Positions 7,234 to 8,493 of a stretch of DNA of 8,493 nt are shown piece after piece. Numbering within the stretch: position 1 is the stretch's first letter; each line of letters opens with the position of its first letter. The DNA comes from CAYNJG01 sp964397295 (GTDB lineage Bacteria; Planctomycetota; Planctomycetia; Pirellulales; Pirellulaceae), in assembly GCA_964397295.1 (NCBI GenBank), contig CAYNJG010000286.1, positions 1 to 8,493 of the forward strand, read 5' to 3'. The notes beneath the pieces are model-generated. The model searched no databases and was not told the DNA's origin. It worked only from the letters and a program-made list of their open reading frames with translations. The position numbers and the translations under genes are program-made.

Positions 7234-7836
7234 ATGAACCAGCCCCATGAGAAAAGCTCCGTAAGCGATTGGCTTGAAAAGACTAAGGAGGGATCTGAAA
7301 GCGCCATCGTGAAGCTTTGGCAACGTTATCACAATGACTTGGTGCAGCGTGCTCAAATGCAGCTGACCAAGAACCCCGCTGTAGATGGGGAGGATATTGT
7401 TCAAAGCGTTTTCACCAATGTGATTCGAAAAGTTGCAGCTGGCGAATATGGCGAGCTAAAAGACCGCGACGGACTTTGGAGGCTGCTTTTGAAAGCAACC
7501 AAGAACCGCATCATCAATGAAAGAAGAAAATCACTCGCCGGTAAACGCCCGCCAGAGTCAAAACGCCTTGATCTCGCTGATTCGACGTCGGAAGACTTTG
7601 AAGAACTGATGGCCGCAAAGCCCAGCTTGGAGACATTCGAGACCCTGGTGACCTCGGTAGCTGAATTACTGGAAGGACTTACCGATGACCTCAAAAAAGT
7701 CGCGCATCGACGGCTCCAAGGCTACAAGGTAAATGAGATAGCCAAAGAAACAAACAGATCCGTTGCGACTGTTGAGCGGCAATTGATACTGCTTCGTAAA
7801 CATCTCAAACGAAAGATTGATCCGGATAGTTTATGA
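7234..7836 (+). CDS. ECF-type RNA polymerase sigma factor
   Basis: 200 residues, normal length for a planctomycete ECF sigma factor (Sigma70_ECF type). Region 2 spans about residues 20–100: helix AIVKLWQRYHNDLVQRAQ, the core-binding motif DGEDIVQSVF (51–60), then GLWRLLLKATKNRIINERRK for −10 recognition. A variable linker (about 101–140) leads to region 4 (about 145–196), whose helix-turn-helix reads GYKVNEIAKETNRSVATVER and should contact the −35 element. There is no C-terminal extension and no adjacent anti-sigma gene. The acidic region 2.2 motif is intact, unlike the kinase-activated ECF43 type (Vibrio EcfP), which lacks it. If the divergent kinase controls this factor, the mechanism may therefore differ. 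No Shine-Dalgarno precedes ATG 7234, and no in-frame ATG lies between it and the upstream stop at 7180–7182. The stop overlaps the next gene's start (ATGA). Confidence 0.92.
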   Translation: MNQPHEKSSVSDWLEKTKEGSESAIVKLWQRYHNDLVQRAQMQLTKNPAVDGEDIVQSVFTNVIRKVAAGEYGELKDRDGLWRLLLKATKNRIINERRKSLAGKRPPESKRLDLADSTSEDFEELMAAKPSLETFETLVTSVAELLEGLTDDLKKVAHRRLQGYKVNEIAKETNRSVATVERQLILLRKHLKRKIDPDSL

Positions 7837-8033
7837 GGTTGGATAACGACGCATTGATCGTCAATCTTAGCTGCGGAATTGGTAGCGACCTCGTTTCTGA
7901 AAAGTTTCGACGAATCGTTGAACACAATGAACTGTGCGATAGCCCATCTCTGGCGGACACGGCGAGGGTGTATTTTAGACGGCTAAAGTGTAGTAGCCAT
8001 TATTTGATCGGGCCTGTAAGAAGATTTGTGTAA
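7833..8033 (+). CDS. 5' fragment of an unknown gene coupled to the sigma factor, cut by an IS
   Basis: The ATG shares the ATGA overlap with the sigma stop, a hallmark of translational coupling, so this gene was probably the sigma factor's operon partner. The native part is about 59 residues (MRLDNDALIVNLSCGIGSDL at the start, then an amphipathic stretch with SLADTARVYFRRL). It shows no signal peptide or TM segment and I cannot assign a family. From about 8010 the frame reads into the left end of an IS256-family element, adds seven foreign residues (GPVRRFV) and stops at TAA 8031–8033. In planctomycetes the gene behind an ECF factor is often a Ser/Thr kinase or anti-sigma protein. Nothing visible here proves either. 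Confidence 0.5.
   Translation: MRLDNDALIVNLSCGIGSDLVSEKFRRIVEHNELCDSPSLADTARVYFRRLKCSSHYLIGPVRRFV
8010..8033 (+). repeat. Probable left terminal inverted repeat of the IS256-family element
   Basis: The sequence starting GGGCCTGTAAGAAG and ending TTTGTGTAA matches the general form of IS256-family ends (a GG(G)-C/T-TGTA start and an internal GTGTAA). The partner copy lies outside the window or is lost, so the repeat cannot be confirmed internally. The 8–9 bases before it (around ATTTGATC) would be the left target duplication if the boundary is right. Confidence 0.45.
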
Positions 8034-8437
8034 CTGGTTGCCATGGATTCTACTGAATCCGAAGGAGCAACCGCATGGTGCGTAAGAAACAGGAAGTTAG
8101 TCGTCGAGAGACTTTGCTGAACGAGCTGGCCTCGGAATGTGAGAGTCCAGAAGAGTTCATGGACCTCCTCCGTGATTTAAAGAAGTCACTTTTGGAGAAG
8201 GCTCTTGATGCCGAGATGGACCATCACCTCGGCTATCGCAAGCACGAGACGTCTGGCCGAGGCAGCGGGAACAGCCGCAACGGCAAGTCCAGGAAGACCG
8301 TTCAGGGCGAGTTCGGCAAGACTGAAATCGAAACGCCTCGCGATCGCAACGGTACCTTTGAGCCGAAGCTTGTCGCCAAGCATCAGCGTCGATTCCCTGG
8401 CTTTGACCAGAAAATCATCGCACTGTTCGCCAAAGGA
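8010..8437 (+). mobile_element. Left end of an IS256-family insertion sequence, truncated
   Basis: The element appears to begin at about 8010 with GGGCCTGTAAGAAG and TTTGTGTAA, which resembles the terminal inverted repeats of IS256-family elements. A short leader with a ribosome-binding site and the transposase gene follow. Similarity to the transposase ends at about 8437, well before the expected 1.2–1.4 kb right end. The right inverted repeat and target duplication are therefore not in the window, and the exact left boundary is inferred from where the upstream frame becomes foreign. Confidence 0.65.
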
Positions 8438-8464
8438 AGTAAGCGCACTTTGAAGTGCATCTAG
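8075..8464 (+). CDS. IS256-family (Mutator-type) transposase, N-terminal fragment
   Basis: 129 codons against roughly 400 for the family. The N-terminal part is typical: LLEKALDAEMDHHLGY (residues 39–54), GNSRNGKSRKTVQGEFG (65–81), IETPRDRNGTFEPKLV (85–100) and KHQRRFPGFDQKIIALFAKG (102–121). Family members then normally continue with a Met-Thr-x-x-(D/E)-Ile segment. Here the frame changes to SKRTLKCI and stops at 8462–8464, so residues after Gly121 (base 8437) are foreign. The DDE catalytic domain is missing, so the product cannot transpose. AAGGAG at 8062–8067, 7 nt before the ATG, supports the start. The gene lies inside the IS end that interrupted the sigma factor's neighbour. Confidence 0.85.
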   Translation: MVRKKQEVSRRETLLNELASECESPEEFMDLLRDLKKSLLEKALDAEMDHHLGYRKHETSGRGSGNSRNGKSRKTVQGEFGKTEIETPRDRNGTFEPKLVAKHQRRFPGFDQKIIALFAKGSKRTLKCI

Positions 8465-8493
8465 TCAGATTTCTTTTGTCTTTCTTTTTCTCG
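8438..8493. other. Junction sequence inside the transposase, starting with a hairpin
   Basis: Sequence from about 8438 is not transposase-like. It starts AGTAAGC, then forms a hairpin GCACTT-TG-AAGTGC (8445–8458), then becomes strongly pyrimidine-rich (TTTCTTTTGTCTTTC) to the window end. It could be the end of a second mobile element nested in the IS, or a deletion junction. Too little is present to decide. Confidence 0.4.

Noticed and set aside
7212..7307. N-terminal extension of the minus-strand frame ending at 7056 (ATG at 7307)
   Set aside because: This part overlaps the start of the sigma gene in antisense and reads as serine/tryptophan-rich shadow sequence. Only the part left of 7211 is protein-like.
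1..8493. CRISPR array, riboswitch or rRNA
   Set aside because: No regularly spaced repeats, no rRNA-like segments and no recognisable riboswitch core were seen.

Overview
The window looks like a piece of a planctomycete (Planctomycetota, probably Pirellulales-like) chromosome. This rests on three things: a very large Ser/Thr kinase with the planctomycete N-terminal extension, a kinase–TM–SUMF1-like–TPR architecture, and an ECF sigma factor of the planctomycete Sigma70_ECF type. Base composition is close to half G+C by eye. No tools were used, so family assignments rest on visible motifs.

Left end (1–840): a gene-poor stretch that I read as the tip of an integrated or decayed mobile element. 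It holds a reading frame broken by one stop (85–483), a perfect Shine-Dalgarno with no credible gene behind it, and a small minus-strand ORF (564–716). Next comes the 3' half of a tRNA-Val(TAC) gene with no 5' half (739–785), followed by a strong rho-independent terminator (799–834). A tRNA 3' fragment is the classic scar of tyrosine-recombinase integration, so I place an island boundary here, with the native chromosome to the right.

Centre (989–7836): a signalling locus. A minus-strand pair encodes a 58-residue peptide with a Sec signal sequence (6840–7016) and, 13 nt later, a 1945-codon transmembrane Ser/Thr kinase (989–6826). The kinase has a complete catalytic core, one TM helix, helical repeats, an FGE/SUMF1-like domain without the catalytic cysteines, about 460 residues I cannot assign, and TPR-like repeats with a strikingly constant 47-residue period. 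Divergently, across about 217 bp, lies an ECF sigma factor (7234–7836). The likely logic is that an extracytoplasmic signal activates the kinase, which acts directly or indirectly on the sigma factor and its regulon. That link is inference from gene context and known ECF–kinase pairs.

Right end (7833–8493): the sigma stop overlaps the start of a second gene (ATGA overlap). That gene is cut after about 59 codons by the left end of an IS256-family insertion sequence. Its transposase is itself cut after about 121 codons, before the DDE catalytic region, by unrelated sequence that begins with a small hairpin. The right flank is therefore a nested-insertion or deletion scar, and the sigma factor has probably lost its co-transcribed partner.
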